A stretch of DNA of 13,526 nt. It comes from Oscillospiraceae bacterium (GTDB taxonomy: Bacteria; Bacillota; Clostridia; Oscillospirales; Ruminococcaceae). Each line of letters starts with the position of its first letter. The first letter of the stretch is position 1. The position numbers and the translations under genes are program-made. The notes beneath the pieces are model-generated. The model made no database searches. It was given only the letters and a program-made list of their open reading frames with translations, and was not told the DNA's origin. Positions 6,587-12,540 of this stretch are shown here, one piece after another. The stretch covers positions 1-13,526 of the forward strand of contig JAQXNQ010000446.1 in the NCBI GenBank assembly GCA_029098085.1. Direction: 5' to 3'.

Positions 6587-8251
6587 TTATTTTACCACGT
6601 TGGCGTTGTAAATGTCCATAGCGGCCTGGATATCGCCCATGGCGTTCAGCTCTTCCAGGTACTTATCCCATTCGTCGAAGGAACGCTCGCCCTTGATGAA
6701 CTTGACTCTCTGCTCTTCCGCGAAGGTCTTGACGGGAGTCATGATGTTGGCGTACTCCTCGCTCTGGTCGCTGGTCAGAGGCAGGTTGATGATCAGAGTG
6801 GTGGGGTTGGTGTTGGCGTCGGTCTCATAGTCGCTGACAAACTGATCCCAGGACTGATCGTGAATCTCGCCGCCGTAGTAGATCTCTTCCGTGATGGCGC
6901 TGTCCTGGCTGGCCACTCTGCTCTGCGCAGTGGGGAAGATAGCGGCGCGGCAGCTGCCCTGACCAAAGGCGATATTGGACCAGTTAGCCTGATCAGCAAG
7001 GAACTCCTCGGTGAAATGCTTCTCGCCGTCGGCGTTGATGGTGTAGGTCTCGTCCTCGATGCCCCAGCAGACCAGATCGATGACCTCGTCGGAGTAATGG
7101 AGATCCATCAGCTTGAGCATGTCGTCCTTCACCTTGGAGCTGGAGGAAACGACGACGCCGTAGGAAACGGTCATCTGCCATTCGGAGGGGTTGGTGGCGT
7201 AGAAGGTCCAGGGCTCACCGTAGGTTTCATCCTTGATGGTGGGGCACAGAACCCATTCCTGATCGGGGTACTGGGTCTTCCAGTTTCCGGGATAGCCTTC
7301 CCAGGCGCTGGGGATCAGGAACGCGGTGCCGGAGGAAACGGCGGCAGTGCCGTTTTCAGAGGTGTGGGTGAAGTAGTCGGGAGAGATCAGGCCACCCGTG
7401 TACCACTTGTTCAGCTCCATCAGAGCATCCTTGTAGTTGTCGGTGGTGGGGCCGTACACATAGGAACCGGACTCGGCATCATAGTAACGGTCGCTGGAGG
7501 TGTGCTTGGCGCCAAAGACCAGGCTTTCCGGGGCCTGCCACTCCTCGTGGAGGATCATGGGATACACATCAGGATAGGCTTCCTTCAGGGCCACGGCCAC
7601 ATCATAGAACTCGTCCAGGGTCTCGGGAATCTCCAGGCCCAGACCGTCCAGCACATCCTTGCGGATGGCGGCGGCGTTGCCGTTGGAGTACACGGTGGGG
7701 AAATCGCCCTGATAGGTGGCGCCGTAGAAGGCGTACAGCTTGCTGTCGGTGGAGTAGATGGTATACTGGGCGCGCTGGTCACCGGCCACGCAGCGGGCGT
7801 AGTTGGGCAGGCTGTCCATATGCTGGGTCAGCTCTTCGAACATGCCCTCTTCGCCCCACTTGATCAGGTCGGCCTGGGTGCCCCAGCCCCAGCTCAGCAG
7901 GTCGGGGATGTCGCCGCCGGCGCAGATGATCTTCAGTTTCTCGGAGTAGTCGCCCATGTTGATGAACTCGTAAGAGGGCTGAATCTCGCGGCCCATGAGC
8001 TCGCTGCAGAGGCTGATCCACTCGTTCTGGATTTCCTTACCCTCGGGGCTGGCACCGAAGTTGACGGTGGTGACCCGGAAGGAAAGAGGAGAGGTATCGG
8101 TGGAAGTGCTGGTGGTGCCGCCGGTGGAAGAGGTGCCGCCGGTGGAAGAAGTGCCGCCGGTGCTGCTGGTGGAGCTGCCGCCGCAGGAAGCCAGAGCGGA
8201 AGCCGCCATGACTGCAGACAGAGTCAGCGCGAACATTTTGCTTGCTTTCAT
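6587..8251 (-). CDS. CUT1-type extracellular solute-binding lipoprotein (LplA/LipO-like)
   Basis: A 554-residue lipoprotein. The start is the ATG at 8251 with GGAGG eight bases upstream; the longer frame to 8290 has no such site. The N-terminus has a Lys-containing n-region, a hydrophobic core and a lipobox LASC with Cys23 as the lipidation site. A low-complexity Ser/Thr/Gly tether follows (about residues 24-54), containing three near-identical STGGTS units. The mature domain is a large, Trp/Tyr-rich binding protein of about 500 residues, as in the long LplA/LipO group that handles oligosaccharides. It carries family-like patches such as GGDIPDLLSWGW (112-123). It would deliver sugar to the two permeases encoded just upstream. 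The order permease-permease-binding protein and the 63-bp gap fit one operon. The ligand cannot be read from sequence; the linked GH95-like enzyme suggests a fucosylated or related oligosaccharide. Confidence 0.93.
   Translation of the reverse strand: MKASKMFALTLSAVMAASALASCGGSSTSSTGGTSSTGGTSSTGGTTSTSTDTSPLSFRVTTVNFGASPEGKEIQNEWISLCSELMGREIQPSYEFINMGDYSEKLKIICAGGDIPDLLSWGWGTQADLIKWGEEGMFEELTQHMDSLPNYARCVAGDQRAQYTIYSTDSKLYAFYGATYQGDFPTVYSNGNAAAIRKDVLDGLGLEIPETLDEFYDVAVALKEAYPDVYPMILHEEWQAPESLVFGAKHTSSDRYYDAESGSYVYGPTTDNYKDALMELNKWYTGGLISPDYFTHTSENGTAAVSSGTAFLIPSAWEGYPGNWKTQYPDQEWVLCPTIKDETYGEPWTFYATNPSEWQMTVSYGVVVSSSSKVKDDMLKLMDLHYSDEVIDLVCWGIEDETYTINADGEKHFTEEFLADQANWSNIAFGQGSCRAAIFPTAQSRVASQDSAITEEIYYGGEIHDQSWDQFVSDYETDANTNPTTLIINLPLTSDQSEEYANIMTPVKTFAEEQRVKFIKGERSFDEWDKYLEELNAMGDIQAAMDIYNANVVK
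8115..8168. repeat. Three tandem 18-bp units in the lipoprotein linker
   Basis: Three head-to-tail 18-bp units begin at 8115, 8133 and 8151. The first two differ by a single base, and the third diverges only in its last six bases. Each encodes six residues of the Ser/Thr/Gly tether, so slippage would change linker length in frame without damaging the protein. Confidence 0.8.
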
Positions 8252-8277
8252 AAGTGTTGCCTCCATGTTATTATTTG

Positions 8278-8301
8278 CCCTGCAGAGCATGCCCCGCAGG
8301 G
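8278..8301 (-). other. Stem-loop in the gap between second permease and binding-protein gene
   Basis: CCCTGC (8278-8283) and GCAGGG (8296-8301) pair over 6 bp with a 12-base loop, inside the 63-bp gap upstream of the binding-protein start. There is no T-tract. A processing or stabilising role that raises binding-protein level relative to the permeases is plausible but not shown. Confidence 0.35.
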
Positions 8302-8314
8302 TAGATGGACAAAA

Positions 8315-9205
8315 TTAACCCTTGATGGTGCCCACAAAGACACCCTTGACGAAATACTTCTGGATGAAGGGGTAGATGCAGAGGATGGGCACGGTGGTGA
8401 CCACGATGGCTGCCATCTTGATGTTCTGAGCCGTAACCTCGTTGTTGATGAACATGGCCCGGGTGGCGGGATCCAGCTCCTTCATGCTCAGATCGGTGTT
8501 GAACAGGATCTTCCGCAGAATCATCTGCAGCGGGTACATGGACTCGTTGTTCAGGTAAATCAGAGCGCTGAACCAGTCGTTCCACTTGCCTACCAGGGTG
8601 AACAGGCCGATGGTGGCGAAGATGGCCTTGGACAGCGGGAAGATCATCTTGAACAGGACGGTAAACTCACTGGCGCCGTCGATGATGGCGGCCTCCCGCA
8701 GAGCAGCGGGGATGCCGGTGAAGAAGGTGCGGAACAGGATGACGTTGTAAGCGCCCACGCAGAAGGGGATCATCATGACCCAGACGGTGTTGATCAGGTG
8801 CAGCTTGCGCATCAGCATGTAGGTGGGGATGGTGCCGCCGCTGATGAACATGGTGATGGTCAGGAAGATGGTCACCGGCACCTTCAGCCGGAAGCCGGGC
8901 ACCGACAGGGGGTACGCGGTCAGGGAGGTGAAGAGCAGGGTGCAGACGGTGTTGCCGATGACATAGATAATGGTATTGCCGTAGGAGCGGAGCAGCAGCG
9001 GATCCTTGAACACGGTCTCATAACCATTGGTGTTGAAGCCGTGGGGATAGAAGAAGAAGCCGCCCTTCAGGGACTCGGAGCCTTCACTGAAGGAGACCGA
9101 GAAAACGTGGATCATGGGCAGGATCATGATGGCCGCCACAAGGGCCATGATGATGACATTGACGACGTCGAAAATCTGCTCGCCTCTGGTTTTTTTGATT
9201 TTCAT
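8315..9205 (-). CDS. Carbohydrate ABC transporter permease, YtcP/LplC type
   Basis: A 296-residue inner-membrane permease with six predicted membrane segments, beginning at about residues 13-37 and ending at about 262-282. The binding-protein-dependent permease signature is present at about 171-190 (EAAIIDGAS followed by FKMIFPLSKA); this loop docks on the ATPase. Length and the C-terminal VKGVFVGTIKG match the LplC/YtcP subgroup of CUT1 transporters. The start ATG at 9205 has AGGTG seven bases upstream and lies 11 bp after the stop of the partner permease, consistent with translation from the same transcript. It pairs with that permease to form the channel; no ATPase gene is present, so a shared MsmX-like ATPase elsewhere in the genome probably energises it. 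Confidence 0.94.
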   Translation of the reverse strand: MKIKKTRGEQIFDVVNVIIMALVAAIMILPMIHVFSVSFSEGSESLKGGFFFYPHGFNTNGYETVFKDPLLLRSYGNTIIYVIGNTVCTLLFTSLTAYPLSVPGFRLKVPVTIFLTITMFISGGTIPTYMLMRKLHLINTVWVMMIPFCVGAYNVILFRTFFTGIPAALREAAIIDGASEFTVLFKMIFPLSKAIFATIGLFTLVGKWNDWFSALIYLNNESMYPLQMILRKILFNTDLSMKELDPATRAMFINNEVTAQNIKMAAIVVTTVPILCIYPFIQKYFVKGVFVGTIKG

Positions 9206-9216
9206 AGCCGATCACC

Positions 9217-10170
9217 TCACCACAAGCTGTTGTCGCTGAGCATCCGGCTGATCTGGTTGGCCAGCACCAGCAGAACGCAGGAGACGATGTTCATCATCAG
9301 ACCAATGGCGGTTGTGTACTCGTACCGGCCGCCCTCGATACCTTCGCGGTAGACGTAGGTGCCGATGATGTCGGCGGTTTCATAGGTGGCCGAGTTGTAC
9401 ATCAGCAGGACCTTCTGAGAGTCCGCACCCAGAATGCCGCTGACCGCGAAGATCAGCATGACGGTGGTGGTGGGGACGATGGTGGGCCAGGTGATGTAGC
9501 GGACCCGCTGGAACCGGCTGGCGCCGTCGATGGTGGCGGCTTCATGGAGCTGCGGGTCAACGTTTGACAGGGCTGCCAGATAGATGATGGTGCCCCAGCC
9601 GATGCCCTGCCAGATGCCGCTGGCTATGTAGATGGTGCGGAAGTACTTGGGGGTGGTCATGAAGGAGACGGCCTCGCCGCCGGTCAGCACCCGGATCATG
9701 TTGAACACGCCGTCAATGGAGCAGACTTCCTTCACCATACCGACGATGACGACGGCGGAGATGAAGTGAGGGAAATAGGAGACGGTCTGCACGAACTTCT
9801 TGTACCTGAGGTACGGAACCTGGTCCAGCAGCAGGGCCAGAATGATGGGCGCCGGGAAGCTCCACAGCAGGCTGTAGATGCCCAGCAGCAGGGTGTTCTT
9901 GATCAGTCGCCCGCTGTAGGGGTTCTTGAAGAACATCTTGAAATACTTGAGGCCGACCCATTCACTGCCCCAGATGCCCTTGGCGGGGCTGTACTCCTGG
10001 AAGGCCATCAGCGCGCCGTACATGGGAATGTAGCTGAAGATGAAGACCAGGATGATGCCCGGAATGATCATCAGGATCAGCTGATGCTGATTGCGGCAGT
10101 CCTTGAAGAACTTCTGCGTCGGCGTCAGCTTCTTTGCCCCCGTAGCGGCGGCGGCTTGCGTTTTCGGCAT
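9217..10170 (-). CDS. Carbohydrate ABC transporter permease, LplB/YteP type
   Basis: A 317-residue membrane permease, first gene of the operon. After a basic 30-residue cytoplasmic N-terminus come six predicted membrane segments, the first at about 31-53 and the last at about 289-305. The ATPase-docking signature is at about 209-226 (HEAATIDGASRF then the RVRYITWP stretch). The ending SDNSLW is typical of the LplB/YteP subgroup. The ATG at 10170 is the first possible start because TGA immediately precedes it in frame. Its ribosome binding site is weak: only AAGTGAG about 5 bases away, with a better AGGAAAG too far upstream. This weak site may limit permease level relative to the lipoprotein. 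A 136-nt leader separates it from the predicted transcription start. Confidence 0.93.
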   Translation of the reverse strand: MPKTQAAAATGAKKLTPTQKFFKDCRNQHQLILMIIPGIILVFIFSYIPMYGALMAFQEYSPAKGIWGSEWVGLKYFKMFFKNPYSGRLIKNTLLLGIYSLLWSFPAPIILALLLDQVPYLRYKKFVQTVSYFPHFISAVVIVGMVKEVCSIDGVFNMIRVLTGGEAVSFMTTPKYFRTIYIASGIWQGIGWGTIIYLAALSNVDPQLHEAATIDGASRFQRVRYITWPTIVPTTTVMLIFAVSGILGADSQKVLLMYNSATYETADIIGTYVYREGIEGGRYEYTTAIGLMMNIVSCVLLVLANQISRMLSDNSLW

Positions 10171-10306
10171 TCACGCTCACTTCTTTCCTAAAATTCGTGA
10201 TCCTGCTGGCCAGAAGCGACCCGCCGGTGCTGCCGTATCCTTTTCACATTCCGTTCAAAGGCTTCGGCACATTGGCTAAAGGTTGCTCACCGATTTGCAG
10301 CATCAT
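10171..10306 (-). other. Leader (5' UTR) of the glycan operon
   Basis: About 136 nt lie between the predicted transcription start (near 10306) and the first permease. No strong stem-loop, terminator or known riboswitch motif was recognised. The only open frame is a 22-codon one (10244-10312) whose ATG overlaps the promoter and which lacks a ribosome binding site. Confidence 0.4.
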
Positions 10307-10312
10307 GGTCAT

Positions 10313-10341
10313 ATCTTACATGAAGCGGCCTCCGCTGTCAA
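10313..10341 (-). promoter_or_regulatory. SigmaA-type promoter of the glycan operon
   Basis: On the minus strand, TTGACA (10336-10341) and TAAGAT (10313-10318) are separated by exactly 17 bp. The upstream DNA is AT-rich. The spacer holds the dyad GCGG-AGG-CCGC, an unusual GC-rich spacer that could bind a regulator. A second dyad, TTTTC-GA-GAAAA (10378-10389), is centred about 77 bp before the start and is a candidate AraC or other operator. The -35 lies within the 13-mer TTGAAAATTGACA, which also occurs in the intergenic repeat module. Confidence 0.75.
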
Positions 10342-10463
10342 TTTTCAATTTTTAAGATGAATGTTTACGAGTTCATATTTTCGAGAAAACAGGCCACTTT
10401 TTGTGTAGAATGACGATAGAGAGAAGCGGAGTGCCTCCGGACGGGGGGCGGTACAAAATGAAG

Positions 10464-10507
10464 TGCCTCCGGACGAGGGCCGGAGGCATGAAGCGGGCCT
10501 GCGGCCC
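10464..10507. repeat. Two consecutive hairpins separated by TGAAGC
   Basis: TGCCTCCGG (10464-10472) pairs with CCGGAGGCA (10480-10488) over 9 bp. TGAAGC follows, then a second hairpin with arms GGGCC and GGCCC around TGC (10495-10507). The 12-mer GTGCCTCCGGAC also occurs 32 bp earlier at 10431-10442. This is the same TGAAG-hairpin grammar as in the array at 10656-10753, but in the opposite orientation. The rest of 10342-10463 is AT-rich at first and holds no supported gene. Confidence 0.6.
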
Positions 10508-10550
10508 TTGAAAATTGACAAAGACGGCAGCGTCTTCTTCTGAACAGACA
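10488..10550. repeat. Intergenic repeat module, copy 1
   Basis: This 63-bp stretch matches 12985-13047 at all but two positions, with the first 45 bases identical. Order: ATGAAG, hairpin GGGCC-TGC-GGCCC, TTGAAAATTGACA, then AAGACG-GCAG-CGTCTT, which is a perfect small hairpin in this copy, and TTCTGAACAGACA. In both copies it is followed within 10 bp by a terminator hairpin of nearly the same sequence. It encodes no recognisable protein. Confidence 0.9.
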
Positions 10551-10556
10551 TAACAA

Positions 10557-10584
10557 AAGGCGGCAGGGAGATTCCTGTCGCCTT
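10557..10584 (-). terminator. Bidirectional intrinsic terminator downstream of the HD-domain gene
   Basis: Arms AAGGCGGCAGG (10557-10567) and CCTGTCGCCTT (10574-10584) pair over 11 bp with one G-U and a 6-base loop. The minus-strand exit has CCTTTTGTT, and the plus-strand exit has CCTTCTTTGTTTG. It would end the transcript from the HD-domain gene, 143 bp after its stop, and block readthrough into the glycan operon. Confidence 0.75.
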
Positions 10585-10655
10585 CTTTGTTTGTATGATT
10601 TGGCTATTCGCAGCGTTTCGCGCCGGAGCCGTGTCCTTATTCAGGGTCAGCGGGA

Positions 10656-10753
10656 TACTTCACGCCGCGTCAGCGGCACTTCATGCTGCGAAGCAGCACT
10701 TCACGCTTCCCCGCAGGGGAAACACTTCACGCTTCGGCCCGGCGGGACGAAGC
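10656..10753 (-). repeat. Array of four short hairpins separated by TGAAGTG
   Basis: On the minus strand the heptamer TGAAGTG (TGAAGTA in the last unit) occurs at 10723-10729, 10697-10703, 10677-10683 and 10656-10662. Each is preceded or followed by a different perfect hairpin: GCTTCG/CGAAGC with inner CCC/GGG (10731-10753), TTCCCC/GGGGAA (10707-10721), GCTGC/GCAGC (10685-10697) and GCCGC/GCGGC (10664-10677). Heptamer spacing is 20-26 bp. The stems differ in sequence but not in form. The TGA of the first heptamer is the stop codon of the HD-domain gene, so the first hairpin is coding. The adjoining stretch 10585-10655 holds nothing I recognise. Confidence 0.85.
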
Positions 10754-11302
10754 ATCCTCGCTCGCCCGCATGGCCAGGATCGTGCGCTCAATCAGCGTGT
10801 CCAGCTCCCAGCCCAGCATGGCCGCGCCCCGCTCGATGACCTCACGGGAGCAGCCGGCGGCAAACTTTTTGTCCTTGTACTTTTTCTTCACCGACTTGAC
10901 CTCCAGGTCGCTGACGCTTCTGGACGGCCGCATCAGCGCCACGGCCCCGATCAGGCCGGTCAGCTCATCGGCGGCGTAGAGCACCTTCTCCATCTCATGC
11001 TCCGGCCGGACATCCACCGTCAGGGCGTAGCCGTGACTGGCCACGGCGTGGATCAGCCGCTCGTCCACATCCCGCTCCCGCAGCAGCTCCTGCTCCTTCA
11101 GGCAGTGCTGGTCGGGCCACTGCTCAAAATCCAGGTCGTGCAGAATGCCCACGGCCTCCCAGAAGTCCGCCTCATCGCCGTAGCCCAGCTCCCCGGCGTA
11201 CCAGCGCAGCACATCGCCCACGATGCGCCCGTGCTTCCGGTGGAACTCTCCTTCATTATATTCGCACAGCAGGGCCCACGCCTGCTCCGGTGTTGGAATC
11301 AT
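10727..11302 (-). CDS. HD-domain protein (putative metal-dependent phosphohydrolase)
   Basis: A 191-residue soluble protein. The start ATG at 11302 has AGGAGG eight bases upstream. The HD-domain metal ligands are visible: His24 in HRKHGRIV, the HD doublet His55-Asp56 in ILHDLDFEQWPDQH, His90 in ASHGYAL and Asp112 in AADELTGL. This is the pattern of a single-domain HD hydrolase that would act on a nucleotide or other phosphomonoester/diester; substrate unknown. The helix RSVSDLEVKSVKKKYKDKKF is a conserved-looking basic segment of this subgroup. The last residues (about ASSRRAEA) are encoded by the first hairpin of a TGAAGTG repeat array, and the stop codon is part of the repeat, so the native C-terminus may have been replaced. 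It follows cysK by 97 bp across a terminator; no separate promoter was found, so it may depend on readthrough. Confidence 0.85.
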   Translation of the reverse strand: MIPTPEQAWALLCEYNEGEFHRKHGRIVGDVLRWYAGELGYGDEADFWEAVGILHDLDFEQWPDQHCLKEQELLRERDVDERLIHAVASHGYALTVDVRPEHEMEKVLYAADELTGLIGAVALMRPSRSVSDLEVKSVKKKYKDKKFAAGCSREVIERGAAMLGWELDTLIERTILAMRASEDASSRRAEA

Positions 11303-11346
11303 TGATTTGTCCTCCTGTATGGTTTTTTCATGGGGTCAGACGCCCG

Positions 11347-11377
11347 AAAAGCCCTCCCGGTCACCCGACCGGGAAGG
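11347..11377 (-). terminator. Intrinsic terminator of cysK
   Basis: On the minus strand CCTTCCCGGTC and GACCGGGAGGG form an 11-bp stem (one G-U) with the loop GGGT, followed by CTTTTC. It starts 22 bp after the cysK stop codon. The short T-tract may let some polymerase read into the HD-domain gene. Confidence 0.85.
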
Positions 11378-11399
11378 CTCCAGTGTATCGGATTCCGCA

Positions 11400-12332
11400 T
11401 CAATCCGCGAACAGCGGAGTGGACAGGTACCGGTCGCCGGTATCGGGCAGCAGCGCCACGATGGTCTTGCCCTTGTTCTCCGGACGTTTGGCCAGCTCGA
11501 TGGCGGCCCAGATGGCAGCGCCGGACGAAATGCCCACCAGCACGCCCTCCGACTTGCCGACCCGCTTGCCTGCGGCAAAGGCGTCCTCGTTCTCCACGGC
11601 GATGACCTCGTCGTACACGCCGGTGTTCAGCACATCCGGCACAAAGCCCGCGCCGATGCCCTGAATCTTATGGCTGCCGGCGGTGCCCTTGCTCAGCACC
11701 GGCGAAGAGGCGGGCTCCACTGCCACGACCTTGACACCGGGGTTCTGGCTCTTCAGGTACTCGCCAACGCCGGTGACGGTGCCGCCGGTGCCGACGCCTG
11801 CCACGAAAATGTCCACCTTGCCGTCGGTGTCCTCCCAGATCTCAGGGCCGGTGGTGGCTCTGTGGACGGCGGGGTTGGCGGGGTTGACGAACTGGCCGGG
11901 GATAAAGCTGCCGGGGATCTCTTTGGCCAGCTCCTCCGCCCTGGCGATGGCGCCCTTCATGCCCTTGGCACCTTCGGTGAGCACCAGCTCGGCGCCGTAG
12001 GCCTTCATCAGCTGGCGGCGCTCCACGCTCATGGTCTCGGGCATGACGATGATGATGCGGTAGCCTCTGGCGGCTGCCACCGAGGCCAGGCCGATGCCGG
12101 TGTTGCCGGAGGTGGGCTCGATGATGACCGAGCCTTCCTTCAGAAGGCCCTTCTGCTCCGCGTCATCGATCATGGCCTTGGCGATGCGGTCCTTCACCGA
12201 ACCGGCGGGGTTGAAGTACTCCAGCTTGCCCAGAACGCGGGCCTGCAGGCCTTCTTCCTTTTCAATGTGCACCAGCTCCAGCAGCGGGGTCTTGCCGATC
12301 AGCTGATCTGCGGACGTGTAAATTTTGCTCAT
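11400..12332 (-). CDS. cysK: Cysteine synthase A (O-acetylserine sulfhydrylase)
   Basis: A 310-residue cytoplasmic PLP enzyme of normal CysK length that makes cysteine from O-acetylserine and sulfide. PLP-binding Lys47 lies in NPAGSVKDR (41-49). The substrate loop is PTSGNTG (73-79), the phosphate-binding loop GTGGTVTGVG is at 181-190, and the ISSGAA segment is at 268-273. The C-terminal LPDTGDRYLSTPLF is characteristic. The start ATG at 12332 has GGAGG eight bases upstream. It is transcribed from a clear promoter at 12431-12459 through a roughly 90-nt leader and is divergent from an Rrf2-family regulator. In Firmicutes the Rrf2 protein CymR controls cysteine genes in complex with CysK, so the pairing suggests cysteine- or sulfide-responsive control. 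No serine acetyltransferase gene is in the window. Confidence 0.96.
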   Translation of the reverse strand: MSKIYTSADQLIGKTPLLELVHIEKEEGLQARVLGKLEYFNPAGSVKDRIAKAMIDDAEQKGLLKEGSVIIEPTSGNTGIGLASVAAARGYRIIIVMPETMSVERRQLMKAYGAELVLTEGAKGMKGAIARAEELAKEIPGSFIPGQFVNPANPAVHRATTGPEIWEDTDGKVDIFVAGVGTGGTVTGVGEYLKSQNPGVKVVAVEPASSPVLSKGTAGSHKIQGIGAGFVPDVLNTGVYDEVIAVENEDAFAAGKRVGKSEGVLVGISSGAAIWAAIELAKRPENKGKTIVALLPDTGDRYLSTPLFAD

Positions 12333-12359
12333 AATCCGTTCCTCCTCTGTACATATGGA

Positions 12360-12419
12360 TATCCGAAAGCCTGATCCCCGGAACCGGTGGATCGGCGGTA
12401 TTTACCAACCTTTCGGATA
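12360..12419 (-). promoter_or_regulatory. Structured leader of cysK (candidate cis-regulatory RNA)
   Basis: Within the predicted 5' UTR, TATCCGAAAG and CTTTCGGATA (12410-12419 and 12360-12369) form a perfect 10-bp closing stem. Inside it are GATCC/GGATC (12373-12393) and the dyad GGTATTTACC (12397-12406), giving a three-way-junction-like shape. No T-box AGGGTGG motif or SAM riboswitch core was seen. It could equally be a DNA operator dyad. Confidence 0.4.
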
Positions 12420-12430
12420 GGTTTATATGT

Positions 12431-12459
12431 ATTATAGGACCATCTTCTGCGTTTGTCAA
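12431..12459 (-). promoter_or_regulatory. SigmaA-type promoter of cysK
   Basis: On the minus strand TTGACA (12454-12459), a 17-bp spacer and TATAAT (12431-12436): a consensus promoter. The start should lie near 12424, giving a leader of about 90 nt. The AT-rich dyad CGAAAA-AAA-TTTTCG (12468-12482) lies immediately upstream, between the two divergent promoters. Confidence 0.9.
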
Positions 12460-12482
12460 TAGAAATCCGAAAAAAATTTTCG

Positions 12483-12511
12483 TTGATTTCCTACTTACCA
12501 TGTTGTATAAT
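12483..12511 (+). promoter_or_regulatory. SigmaA-type promoter of the Rrf2-family regulator
   Basis: TTGATT (12483-12488), a 17-bp spacer and TATAAT (12506-12511). The start should lie near 12518, leaving a leader of about 23 nt that contains the GGAGG ribosome binding site (12528-12532). The candidate operator ATAGGTTTATA overlaps the -10 and start, as expected for autorepression. Confidence 0.88.
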
Positions 12512-12540
12512 AGGTTTATACCAGATTGGAGGGCTGCAGC

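Larger units (their letters stand above)
12397..12522. promoter_or_regulatory. Candidate Rrf2-regulator operator sites
   Basis: The 11-mer ATAGGTTTATA occurs at 12417-12427 and 12510-12520, directly beside the start points of the cysK and Rrf2 promoters respectively. The core resembles the near-palindrome GGTTTATACC (12513-12522), and GGTATTTACC (12397-12406) is a third similar site. A repressor bound here would block both divergent promoters. The octamer ATCCGAAA also recurs at 12361, 12411 (inverted) and 12465. Confidence 0.5.

Noticed and set aside
2365..6621. Long plus-strand open frames (2365-4236 and 4270-6621) opposite the GH95-like and AraC genes
   Set aside because: Same antisense-shadow pattern; no domain features, and the minus-strand proteins carry clear motifs.
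6515..9352. 945-codon plus-strand open frame opposite the binding protein and permease genes
   Set aside because: It lies antisense to three well-supported genes, its translation is low-complexity Gly/Val/Asp/His-rich, and it has no ribosome binding site. High GC at third positions explains the lack of stops.
10244..10312. 22-codon upstream frame in the glycan-operon leader
   Set aside because: Its first ATG is upstream of the predicted transcription start, and neither it nor the internal ATGs have a ribosome binding site.
10508..10550. Outward plus-strand promoter in the repeat module using TTGACA as -35
   Set aside because: At 17 bp spacing the -10 would be TTCTGA, and no better hexamer lies at an allowed distance.
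10345..10556. Two short minus-strand open frames in the repeat-rich gap
   Set aside because: They cross repeat hairpins and the upstream promoter region, lack ribosome binding sites and have Arg/Pro-rich composition typical of chance frames in GC-rich DNA.
10656..10753. CRISPR array
   Set aside because: The repeated linker is only 7 bp and the intervening sequences are self-complementary hairpins; no cas genes are nearby.
10595..12374. Plus-strand open frames opposite the HD-domain and cysK genes (10595-11305, 11223-12374)
   Set aside because: Antisense shadows of genes with clear active-site motifs.
12333..12430. T-box or SAM riboswitch ahead of cysK
   Set aside because: The leader is short and lacks the T-box AGGGTGG sequence and the conserved SAM-I core; only generic stems are visible.
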